7,729 bases of DNA from CAYGWP01 sp964353455 (lineage in GTDB: Bacteria; Planctomycetota; Phycisphaerae; FEN-1346). The translations under genes and the position numbers were made by a program. The notes below the pieces were generated by a model, which saw only the letters and a program-made list of their open reading frames with translations, did not search any database and was not told where the DNA came from. Location of the stretch: the NCBI GenBank assembly GCA_964353455.1, contig CAYGWP010000069.1, positions 1 to 7,729 of the forward strand, in the 5' to 3' direction. Below, piece after piece: positions 1 through 5,647 of the stretch (position 1 is its first letter; every line of letters begins with the position of its first letter).

Positions 1-1
1 G

Positions 2-1768
2 GCGGGTCTCCGTACCCGCCGCGCTGACGGTGACGGAAACACCGCGCCCGGGCCGTGGGAAGGCGTCCTGCCGAGCCTCAAGCGAATCCAGGAGACCGTC
101 TCCGGCGAGCACGTCAAGCGGTGGCTGGAACAGTTCATGAGCGAGCAGCCGTGCCCGACGTGCCACGGAGCGCGCCTGCGGCCGGAGGCGCGGGCGGTGC
201 GTGTCGGCGGCCGCGCCATCCACGAAGTCACGGCCATGAGCATCGAGGATGCGGCGCGGTTCTTCGACGACCTGCGTCTGGATGGAGAGAAGCAGACGAT
301 CGCCCGGCAGGTGCTCTCGGAAATCCGCAACCGGCTCTCTTTCCTGCGGAACGTCGGCATCGGGTATCTGACGCTCGACCGGGCAACGGATTCGCTGGCC
401 GGCGGCGAGGCCCAGCGGATACGCCTGGCCACGCAGGTCGGCAGCGGCCTGGTGGGCGTCTGCTACGTCCTGGATGAGCCGACAATCGGCCTCCACGCCC
501 GCGACAACCGGCGGTTGCTGGATACGCTGCTCAGGCTGCGCGACATGGGCAACACGGTCCTCGTGGTCGAGCATGATGAAGAGACGATTCGGGCGGCGGA
601 CCACGTGATCGACATGGGGCCGGGGGCGGGCGAACACGGCGGGCGGATCATCGTCCAGGGCACGCTGGCGGACGTGCAGGCGTGTCCGGAATCCCTCACC
701 GGCCGGTACCTGGCGGGGTGCACGACCATCGTCGTGCCGAAGAAGCGGCGCCGCGCCCGGCGCAGCCGCGCGATCGGCCTTGTGGGGGCAAGGGAGAACA
801 ACCTGAAGGACCTGAACGTGCGGATTCCGCTCGGATGCCTGGTCTGCATCACCGGCGTCAGCGGTTCCGGCAAGAGCACGCTGGTTGCCCAGACGCTTGT
901 GCCGGCGGTGCGGCGGAAACTCTACGGCAGCCGCGAGCGGTGCGGGGCGCTCTCGCGCCTGTCGGGGGCCGACCAGATCGACCGGGTCATCGAGATCGAC
1001 CAGAGTCCCATCGGCCGCACGCCGCGCTCGAACCCGGCCACCTACACGAAGGTCTTCGACCACATACGCCGCGTGTTCGCCCAGACGCGCGAGGCGAAGG
1101 TCCGCGGATACGGGCCGAGCCGCTTCAGTTTCAACGTCAGGGGCGGGCGGTGCGAGGCGTGCCAGGGCCAGGGCGTCCGGAAGGTCGAGATGCACTTCCT
1201 GCCGGATGTGTACGTGACGTGCCGCGAGTGCAAGGGCACGCGGTTCGGCCGCGAGACGCTCGAGATCGCCTACCGCACGAAGAGCATCGCCGACATTCTC
1301 CAGATGCGGGTGAGCGAGGCGGTCCGGTTCTTCGAGAACTTTCCGCGGATCGTCGAGCAACTCGCGACGCTCGATGCGGTGGGCCTGGGATACCTTGCGC
1401 TCGGGCAGAACTCAACCACCCTCTCGGGGGGCGAGGCCCAGCGCGTGAAACTTGCCGCCGAACTGGGGAAACGCTCGACCGGCCGCACGCTGTACGTCCT
1501 CGACGAGCCGACCACGGGCCTCCACTTTGCCGACATCCAGCGGCTGCTGGACGTCCTCCAGCGGCTGGTCGATATGGGCAACACGGTGCTCGTGATAGAG
1601 CACAACTATGAGATCATCAAGAGCGCCGACTATCTTGTGGACCTGGGGCCGGAGGGGGGCGACACGGGCGGCAACATCGTAGCCGAGGGCACGCCCGAAC
1701 AGGTCGCCGCCGTAACCGCCAGTTATACGGGCCAGTACCTCGGCCATTACCTGAATGGGAAGGGATAG
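2..1768 (+). CDS. uvrA: UvrA, excinuclease ABC subunit A (5'-truncated by window edge)
   Basis: DNA-damage-sensing ATPase of nucleotide excision repair; it acts in the cytoplasm as a dimer, loading UvrB onto lesions. The frame is open from base 2 with no start, so about 588 C-terminal residues of a protein usually ~940 long are present. An internal ATG at 137 is not a real start, because UvrA-like sequence (WEGVLPSL, then CPTCHGARLRP) runs through it. Seen in order: first ABC signature as SLAGGEAQR (392-418), first Walker B YVLDEPTIGLH (~464-496), an EH switch in VVEHDEE, second Walker A GVSGSGKS (~854-877), SPIGRTPRSNPATYT, the C-terminal zinc finger C-x2-C-x19-C-x2-C (cysteines at 1151, 1160, 1220, 1229), second signature LSGGEAQR (~1421), second Walker B YVLDEPTTGLHF and VIEHN. 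The domain order is canonical. The first signature has Ala where LSGGE is usual. The N-terminal Walker A and UvrB-binding domain lie outside the window. The stop is 1 nt before a repeat element. Confidence 0.97.
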   Translation, partial: AGLRTRRADGDGNTAPGPWEGVLPSLKRIQETVSGEHVKRWLEQFMSEQPCPTCHGARLRPEARAVRVGGRAIHEVTAMSIEDAARFFDDLRLDGEKQTIARQVLSEIRNRLSFLRNVGIGYLTLDRATDSLAGGEAQRIRLATQVGSGLVGVCYVLDEPTIGLHARDNRRLLDTLLRLRDMGNTVLVVEHDEETIRAADHVIDMGPGAGEHGGRIIVQGTLADVQACPESLTGRYLAGCTTIVVPKKRRRARRSRAIGLVGARENNLKDLNVRIPLGCLVCITGVSGSGKSTLVAQTLVPAVRRKLYGSRERCGALSRLSGADQIDRVIEIDQSPIGRTPRSNPATYTKVFDHIRRVFAQTREAKVRGYGPSRFSFNVRGGRCEACQGQGVRKVEMHFLPDVYVTCRECKGTRFGRETLEIAYRTKSIADILQMRVSEAVRFFENFPRIVEQLATLDAVGLGYLALGQNSTTLSGGEAQRVKLAAELGKRSTGRTLYVLDEPTTGLHFADIQRLLDVLQRLVDMGNTVLVIEHNYEIIKSADYLVDLGPEGGDTGGNIVAEGTPEQVAAVTASYTGQYLGHYLNGKG

Positions 1769-1769
1769 G

Positions 1770-1902
1770 GCGTTTCACGATTGCCTGTATCGCTGTGTGC
1801 CCCGCCCTACGGACTGGCGGGCGAATACGCCATGTGGCTCGTCACACGGCCCGCCAAGACTAAGGGCGGGCGTGGCACACAGTTACGCGCAAGCGTAAAC
1901 TG
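1770..1902 (+). repeat. Structured dispersed repeat, copy 1
   Basis: About 134 bp that recurs at 5501-5634 in the same orientation. A 31-bp core is identical (1795-1825 = 5528-5558), and flanking blocks are also shared (GCGTTTC.CGATTGCC, TGGCACACAG, ACGCGCAAGCGT). The element is a large imperfect palindrome: 1793-1800 pairs with 1875-1882 (CTGTGTGC/GCACACAG), 1801-1808 with 1863-1870 (CCCGCCCT/AGGGCGGG) after a 4-nt bulge, and 1815-1822 with 1849-1856 (TGGCGGGC/GCCCGCCA). A second small hairpin, TTACGC-GCAA-GCGTAA, follows at 1883-1898 with a GNRA-type loop. It begins directly after the uvrA stop and could end the uvrA transcript, but there is no T-run, so a classical intrinsic terminator is not supported. 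It looks like a REP/MITE-like non-coding repeat. No transposase or clear target duplication is visible. Confidence 0.85.
1883..1898 (+). other. Perfect 6-bp hairpin with GCAA tetraloop at the repeat's 3' end
   Basis: TTACGC (1883-1888), loop GCAA, GCGTAA (1893-1898). Copy 2 keeps the ACGC-GCAA-GCGT core (5618-5629) but loses the outer T:A pairs. The stem-loop is retained in both copies while the sequence joining it to the large palindrome differs by a few bases, which suggests that structure matters. GNRA loops are stable RNA loops and protein or tertiary docking sites, so this may be a structured RNA end. Confidence 0.6.
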
Positions 1903-2147
1903 CTCAAGGGCACCTCCGGGGCGACAGGATGGGTCCCTGGGGTTCAGCGTAACTGGACACTTGGGGCCAAGCCCTTGCTTTGCGGCCGAAAATGGCTATA
2001 TTCCCCGGCCAGGGCGAAGGTTTCCTGCCCGGAGGCTTCGCCTGGATGCTTTGGCGCATGTATAATGACATGGGCACGAGGCGGGGATGTGCCCGTGTCC
2101 AGGGGTGGACACTGGGGCGGTTCCGGAATGAAACAAAGGAAGACACC
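1903..2147 (+). promoter_or_regulatory. Leader region of the lipoprotein/pseudopilin module: candidate promoters and hairpins
   Basis: This is a non-coding stretch of 245 nt. Two sigma70-like candidates are visible. One is TTGCTT (1975-1980), a 16-bp spacer and TATATT (1997-2002). The other is a perfect -10 TATAAT (2061-2066) with only a weak -35 (TTCGCC, 2037-2042, 18-bp spacer). Between or after them lie inverted repeats: GGCGAAG/CTTCGCC (2013-2019/2036-2042), GGGCAC/GTGCCC (2072-2077/2089-2094) and GTGTCC/GGACAC (2095-2100/2107-2112, 6-nt loop). The last two would be in the 5' untranslated RNA if TATAAT is used. The promoter calls are by eye, and sigma-factor preferences of the host are unknown. 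Confidence 0.45.
2072..2112 (+). promoter_or_regulatory. Two adjacent stem-loops in the predicted 5' UTR
   Basis: GGGCAC pairs with GTGCCC (2072-2077/2089-2094, 11-nt loop). Immediately after it, GTGTCC pairs with GGACAC (2095-2100/2107-2112, 6-nt loop). They sit just past the TATAAT box and about 35 nt before the GTG start of the lipoprotein gene, so they could stabilise or regulate the mRNA leader. The motif GGACAC followed by TGGGGC also occurs upstream at 1955-1967 with one extra T, so a DNA-binding role is an alternative. No known riboswitch class is recognised. Confidence 0.4.
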
Positions 2148-2813
2148 GTGAGGGGACTATGGGGCCTGCTGCTGGCGGCCGCGGTGTCAGTTGGGTCGGG
2201 ATGCTCGGAATCGAGCATCGAGAAGGTTAAGTCCGACGACCAGGCAAAGCGGGTCGAGGGGCTGCGGGAACTCTCGCAGGAGCGTTCCGGTGCGGCCCTC
2301 GATGTGGTAAAGGGCGCCATCGGGCACGAGGACGCGGTGACGGCGCGTGCCGCCGTCCGGGCCGCCGGCCGCATGGCAAGCGACGAATCGCGGGCCGCCC
2401 TGGAAAAGACGGTCCGTGATGACCGTCGGCCGGAGGTGCGTCGTGAAGCGGCGCTGGCGCTCAGCGGGTCGCGCGGCCCGTCGCTGGTTGCGTCGCTGAG
2501 GAAGGTGATTGAGACGGACCCGTCGCCGCAGGTGCGTGCCGGGGCCGCCATCAGTTTGGGGCGGGTCGGCGGCCTCGACGATGTGGAGTTCCTGGTGGGC
2601 GTTGCCCAGCAGGACACGGATATAGAGGTTCAGCGTCAGGCAGTCGGCGCGCTTCAGAGAATTCTGGGAATCGGGTTTACGTTTGACACCTCGGCGCCGC
2701 CGGAGGTGAGGCGATTGACGCTGGACCGGATCCGCGACTCGGCGATGATCCGTGCCCGCGTACTGAGAGAGAAGGCGGCGAGCGCCCCCGCTCAGCGGCC
2801 TTCAAACCGATAG
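2148..2813 (+). CDS. Putative lipoprotein with HEAT/PBS-lyase-type repeats
   Basis: Predicted 221-residue protein anchored outside the cytoplasm, probably a protein-binding scaffold. I chose the GTG at 2148 because AAAGGAA (2135-2141) lies a suitable 6-7 nt upstream and the first residues then form an export signal: positive Arg2, hydrophobic LLLAAAVSV, then SVGSGC with Cys19 as the likely lipidated residue. The lipobox is imperfect, with Gly at -3. The frame extends further upstream to an ATG at 1980, but that would bury the signal. Residues ~60-175 carry four helical repeats with the HEAT hallmark: AVTARAAVRAAGR, PEVRREAALALSG, PQVRAGAAISLGRVG and IEVQRQAVGALQRILG. A basic, Pro/Ala-rich tail ends the protein. 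No catalytic residues are seen, and HEAT repeats alone do not give a substrate. The stop is 7 nt before the pseudopilin A start, so the two are very likely co-transcribed and perhaps translationally coupled. Family fold is fairly sure; role is unknown. Confidence 0.82.
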   Translation: MRGLWGLLLAAAVSVGSGCSESSIEKVKSDDQAKRVEGLRELSQERSGAALDVVKGAIGHEDAVTARAAVRAAGRMASDESRAALEKTVRDDRRPEVRREAALALSGSRGPSLVASLRKVIETDPSPQVRAGAAISLGRVGGLDDVEFLVGVAQQDTDIEVQRQAVGALQRILGIGFTFDTSAPPEVRRLTLDRIRDSAMIRARVLREKAASAPAQRPSNR

Positions 2814-2820
2814 GTGATCC

Positions 2821-4158
2821 GTGAGAAGGCGAATGAACCGCGCGTTTTCGCTGGTGGAACTGATGATTGTCGTCGTCATGATCGCCGTTTTGGTGGCGAT
2901 GCTGATGCCGATCATACACGCCGCCTGGGATGCGGCCTTCACGACGCAGTGCCAGACCAACCTCGGCCATATCTGGAAGGCCATCAATACACGGCGAGCG
3001 GAGACCGGCGAGACGGCGTTCGTCATTGGCGGGTCCTGGCCCGCATACCTTGCGCCGTACGTTGATTCCTCGGTCTTCCACTGCCCGCTGGGGATGGCGC
3101 GCGATATTGGCGGCGGGGCCGGCGGCGAAGGCTCTACTTCAGCGTCTTCGGACGGCTCATCGGGAGGAGGATCAGGTTCAGACGTACCTGCCGTTGACAC
3201 TCGTTACACGGTGTCGGACCTGACGTTCCGCATTTGCAGCCGCGCGGGCAAGCCCGTTGACGGAATCAATTACTATGCAGGCCAGTACCTGGGCACGGCG
3301 TTCGCCGACTATGACCGTGCACATGGCATCGACAAGTGGCAGAATACCGACGGCTCATTCCATTTCGGTGTAGATGACAGGATGTTCTTCCTGGACCACA
3401 ATATGGGCAGCCTGGACTACAAGGACATGCAGTTCACACTGTGGTTGGACGGGAACAGGATAGACAAGATGAGGTTCGACGACACCGACAAAGAGATCAG
3501 GTCCGGCACCACCACATACGGCGGCTCATACGATTCCTTCAGGGTCGAGACGTACCTTGGCGAAGAGAAGGTAAGCGACGACTTCTATGGCGATGCGCAA
3601 GCAAAAAGGATAATGGACTTCGGCTCGCTGGCCGCCGCTTTCGCCTCGGCCTACGCCTCCGCCACGAGCGAAGAACGGATGCGCTATATCGCAGAAATGC
3701 CCCCGAAGCCGTTCGACTACGGCCTCAACAGGGGCACATACTACAGCATGGCCGGCACGCCCCCCCAGCCCACCTTCGTCATCGCTATAGATCCGCGGAT
3801 GCCGCTGATTATGGACTACGGCAGGTCCGTGGTTGACTACGTTGCCTACGAGGAAGGCGTGAGCGGAGAGACCGGCAATTACGACAAGGTTTCCCTGTAC
3901 TTCACCGACGACGAATACGAGTGGATGGTGGCGCGCAACTACAGGAAGATGCTCAGGCCGGGCGAATCGTGGACGAAGTACGTGGCCCTCAGACATTTTG
4001 GCAAGGCAAACGTCCTTTTCTGCGACGGCCACATTGAGGCACTTGGCCTTGAAGATCTGGGAGCGGTTGCAGAGAGCCCCGGCCTGATCGAGGGAACTAC
4101 TATCAAGAACCTGTCACTCAGGAACGTCGATAAGTGGTGGCGGCATAGCGGCAGGTAG
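2821..4158 (+). CDS. Type II/IV pseudopilin-like protein with H-X9-DG motif (paralogue A)
   Basis: Predicted 445-residue envelope protein made as a prepilin. The N-terminus is a class III signal, a short basic leader (MRRRMNRA) followed by FSLVELMIVVVMIAVLVAMLMPII, with cleavage expected between Ala8 and Phe9 and Glu at +5 of the mature form (E13). Position -1 is Ala, not the commoner Gly. The GTG at 2821 is chosen because the paralogue has an ATG at the same place; AGGTGA lies just upstream. An ATG at 2833 with AGAAGG before it is a real alternative. Cys88 (VFHCPLG) is followed by a Gly/Ser-rich tract at residues ~97-120. Residues ~121-330 are polar, rich in Asp, Phe and Tyr, and not recognised. 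The C-terminus has DPRMPLIMDYG and the H-X9-DG signature (His392, Asp402-Gly403, within RHFGKANVLFCDGH). Compared with paralogue B it has ~19 extra residues between that motif and the shared WxxxSG(R/K) end. Family: prepilin-type processing-associated H-X9-DG proteins, whose exact function is not established. Ordinary members are, to my knowledge, shorter (~200-350 residues). Confidence 0.9.
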   Translation: MRRRMNRAFSLVELMIVVVMIAVLVAMLMPIIHAAWDAAFTTQCQTNLGHIWKAINTRRAETGETAFVIGGSWPAYLAPYVDSSVFHCPLGMARDIGGGAGGEGSTSASSDGSSGGGSGSDVPAVDTRYTVSDLTFRICSRAGKPVDGINYYAGQYLGTAFADYDRAHGIDKWQNTDGSFHFGVDDRMFFLDHNMGSLDYKDMQFTLWLDGNRIDKMRFDDTDKEIRSGTTTYGGSYDSFRVETYLGEEKVSDDFYGDAQAKRIMDFGSLAAAFASAYASATSEERMRYIAEMPPKPFDYGLNRGTYYSMAGTPPQPTFVIAIDPRMPLIMDYGRSVVDYVAYEEGVSGETGNYDKVSLYFTDDEYEWMVARNYRKMLRPGESWTKYVALRHFGKANVLFCDGHIEALGLEDLGAVAESPGLIEGTTIKNLSLRNVDKWWRHSGR

Positions 4159-4279
4159 GGCATCGGCCGAGTGCAAAGAGCAGTTCCGCTCGCACGAGGG
4201 GTGCTGTCGGGCCGATATACACCAATGCTTGTAAGCGATGGGGCCGTCGTCGGGAGTGCGACGGAGCCGCGAGTATTCA
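4159..4279 (+). other. Gap between the two pseudopilin genes
   Basis: These 121 nt carry no gene. There is a long-range inverted repeat ATCGGCC/GGCCGAT (4162-4168/4210-4216) and a closer one CCGTCG/CGACGG (4244-4249/4259-4264, 9-nt loop) shortly before the paralogue B start. No convincing -35/-10 pair or T-run terminator is visible, so read-through from gene A is the simplest view. The gap is not similar to the 7-nt junction in front of gene A, so the duplication, if tandem, did not preserve the upstream junction. Confidence 0.4.
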
Positions 4280-5491
4280 ATGAGGAAACGGATGACCCGC
4301 GCGTTTTCGCTGGTGGAACTGATGATTGTCGTCGCCATGATCGCCATCCTGGTGGCGATGCTGATGCCGATCATACACGCCGCCTGGGATGCGGCCTTCA
4401 CGGCGCAGTGCCAGACCAACCTCAACCGGATGTGGCAGGCCATCAACATGCGTCGCGCGGCAACCGGGGAGACGGGGTTCGTCACGGGGGGTTCCTGGTC
4501 GGCGTACCTCTCGCCGTACGTTAACTCAAGGGTTTTTCATTGCCCGCTTGGGGCGGAACGTGACATCGGCGGCGGGGCCGGCGGCGACAGCGTCGGCTAC
4601 GGCGGCACGGGCGGGACCGGGTCATCCGGCGACGGTTCGGGTTCCGCAGAAACCGCCGTGGACAACCGATACACAGAGTCGGATCTCACGTTCCGCATGT
4701 TCGCCAGGCTGGATTGGAGCGTGTACAAGGCGGGCCAGTTCCTCGGCACGGCGTTCGCCGACACTGACTACGCTCATGGCGTCGATAAGAAAGACCTCGG
4801 GGACGGCTCATTCCAATACGGAATAGATGATAGGTTGTTCTTCCTGGACCAGGCCATTTCGAGCGTGGACTACAAGGACATTCAGTTCAAACTGTGGCTG
4901 GACGGCAACAAGATAAACAAGATGGTATTCGTGGACAGTGATAAGGGATCCGGCAGTTCTTATGAGAAGTTCCGGTTCGAGGTGTACTTGGGCGAAGAGA
5001 AGGTCAGCGATGACTTTGCAGGGCAACTCGGCACCACGATCGACTTCAGCGCCGACGCCGCCACCTTCGCCGCGGCCACCGCCAATGCCGCCGGCGACCA
5101 GACGCTCACCGACCAACTGTTCAGCATGATCGCGCTGATGCCCGCCAAGTCATTCGACTACGGCCTCAATAAGGGCACCTATGACCGCGACGGCGCCCGC
5201 GTCAGCGGCGTTGACCCCCGCATGCCGCTCATCCTCGACTACGGCAAGTCCGTGGTGGATTACGAGAGCGCCAAACGCGATGTTTGGCCCATGTATTTCA
5301 CCGAGGATGAACAGAAGTGGATGGACGTGTACCACTCCCTTCTCAGACCGGGCGAGTCGTGGCTCAAGTACGCCGCGCTCAGGCACGGCGGCAGGGCGAA
5401 CGTCCTCTTCTGCGACGGACACATCGAGCCGCTCGGGGCCGATGAACTGTCCGAAGACAACGAGGCCCTCTGGCAGCGCAGCGGCAAGTAG
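4280..5491 (+). CDS. Type II/IV pseudopilin-like protein with H-X9-DG motif (paralogue B)
   Basis: Predicted 403-residue homologue of the preceding gene, same strand. The ATG at 4280 gives MRKRMTRA before FSLVELMIVVAMIAILVAMLMPII, with cleavage at Ala8/Phe9 and Glu13 conserved. The frame is open upstream to an ATG at 4238, which would lengthen the prepilin leader implausibly. The ATG at 4292, preceded by AGGAAA at a good distance, is an equally credible start. Residues 9-~48 are almost identical to paralogue A. Then come Cys88 in VFHCPLG, a Gly/Ser/Thr-rich tract (~97-120), the blocks RYTESDLTFRM, LGTAFAD, DDRLFFLD, DYKDIQF, LWLDGNKI and YLGEEKVSDDF shared with A, and DPRMPLILDYGKSVVDY. The C-terminal motif is His369-X9-Asp379-Gly380 (RHGGRANVLFCDGH), and the end is WQRSGK. 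Length differences from A are short indels spread through the middle. It would need a prepilin peptidase and assembly machinery, none of which is in the window. Its stop is 9 nt before repeat copy 2. Confidence 0.9.
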   Translation: MRKRMTRAFSLVELMIVVAMIAILVAMLMPIIHAAWDAAFTAQCQTNLNRMWQAINMRRAATGETGFVTGGSWSAYLSPYVNSRVFHCPLGAERDIGGGAGGDSVGYGGTGGTGSSGDGSGSAETAVDNRYTESDLTFRMFARLDWSVYKAGQFLGTAFADTDYAHGVDKKDLGDGSFQYGIDDRLFFLDQAISSVDYKDIQFKLWLDGNKINKMVFVDSDKGSGSSYEKFRFEVYLGEEKVSDDFAGQLGTTIDFSADAATFAAATANAAGDQTLTDQLFSMIALMPAKSFDYGLNKGTYDRDGARVSGVDPRMPLILDYGKSVVDYESAKRDVWPMYFTEDEQKWMDVYHSLLRPGESWLKYAALRHGGRANVLFCDGHIEPLGADELSEDNEALWQRSGK

Positions 5492-5500
5492 AATCTCTAG

Positions 5501-5634
5501 AGCGTTTCCCGATTGCCCGTATCGCCCGTGTGCCCCGCCCTACGGACTGGCGGGCGAAGACGCCATGTAGCTCGTCCCACGGCGGGACAAGGCCCGCCGT
5601 GGCACACAGGTTCTACTACGCGCAAGCGTCAACT
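5501..5634 (+). repeat. Structured dispersed repeat, copy 2
   Basis: Direct-orientation copy of the element at 1770-1902. The 5' two-thirds is nearly identical, including the 31-bp core at 5528-5558. The right half has drifted, but pairing is largely kept by rearranged complements: GTGTGCC/GGCACAC (5528-5534/5601-5607) and GGCGGGC/GCCCGCC (5549-5555/5592-5598). The ACGC-GCAA-GCGT hairpin is at 5618-5629. It occupies almost the whole space between the convergent pseudopilin B (stop 5491) and thioredoxin-like (stop 5648) genes, so it could act as a two-way transcript end. No T-run is present on either strand, so that is inference. A reading frame found in copy 1 (CAPPYGLAGE...) is interrupted by TAG here, which argues against a coding repeat. 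Confidence 0.85.
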
Positions 5635-5647
5635 GATATAGCCGCGC

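Noticed and set aside
137..139. ATG at 137 as the start of a short UvrA-like protein
   Set aside because: UvrA homology continues upstream without a break to base 2, so the gene is cut by the window edge and is not a short paralogue.
1793..1882. CRISPR repeat or intrinsic terminator at the repeat
   Set aside because: There is one copy per locus with no regularly spaced repeats or spacers, and no T-run follows the stem.
1781..2065. Plus-strand open frame over repeat copy 1 (94 codons, containing CAPPYGLAGE)
   Set aside because: It lies in the palindromic repeat. The equivalent frame in copy 2 is interrupted by TAG, there is no ribosome binding site, and the composition follows the hairpin.
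2128..2151. Tiny upstream open frame MKQRKTP, whose TGA overlaps the GTG start at 2148
   Set aside because: It could be a coupling leader peptide, but seven codons with no good ribosome site of its own are not enough. The AAAGGAA inside it serves the GTG start.
1904..2617. Minus-strand open frame of 237 codons opposite the lipoprotein gene
   Set aside because: GC-rich antisense shadow, Ser/Arg/Pro-biased, with no family features. The plus strand has a signal peptide, a Shine-Dalgarno and HEAT repeats.
3526..4032. Minus-strand frame (168 codons) opposite pseudopilin A, with a similar one at 5150-5422 opposite B
   Set aside because: Both are mirror images of the same conserved pseudopilin blocks, as expected for shadows. 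The sense strand has the prepilin signal and the H-X9-DG motif.
1770..5634. Composite transposon bounded by the two repeats
   Set aside because: No transposase, integrase or resolvase lies between or beside the repeats, and no matching short target duplications are evident. Only recombination between repeats is suggested.
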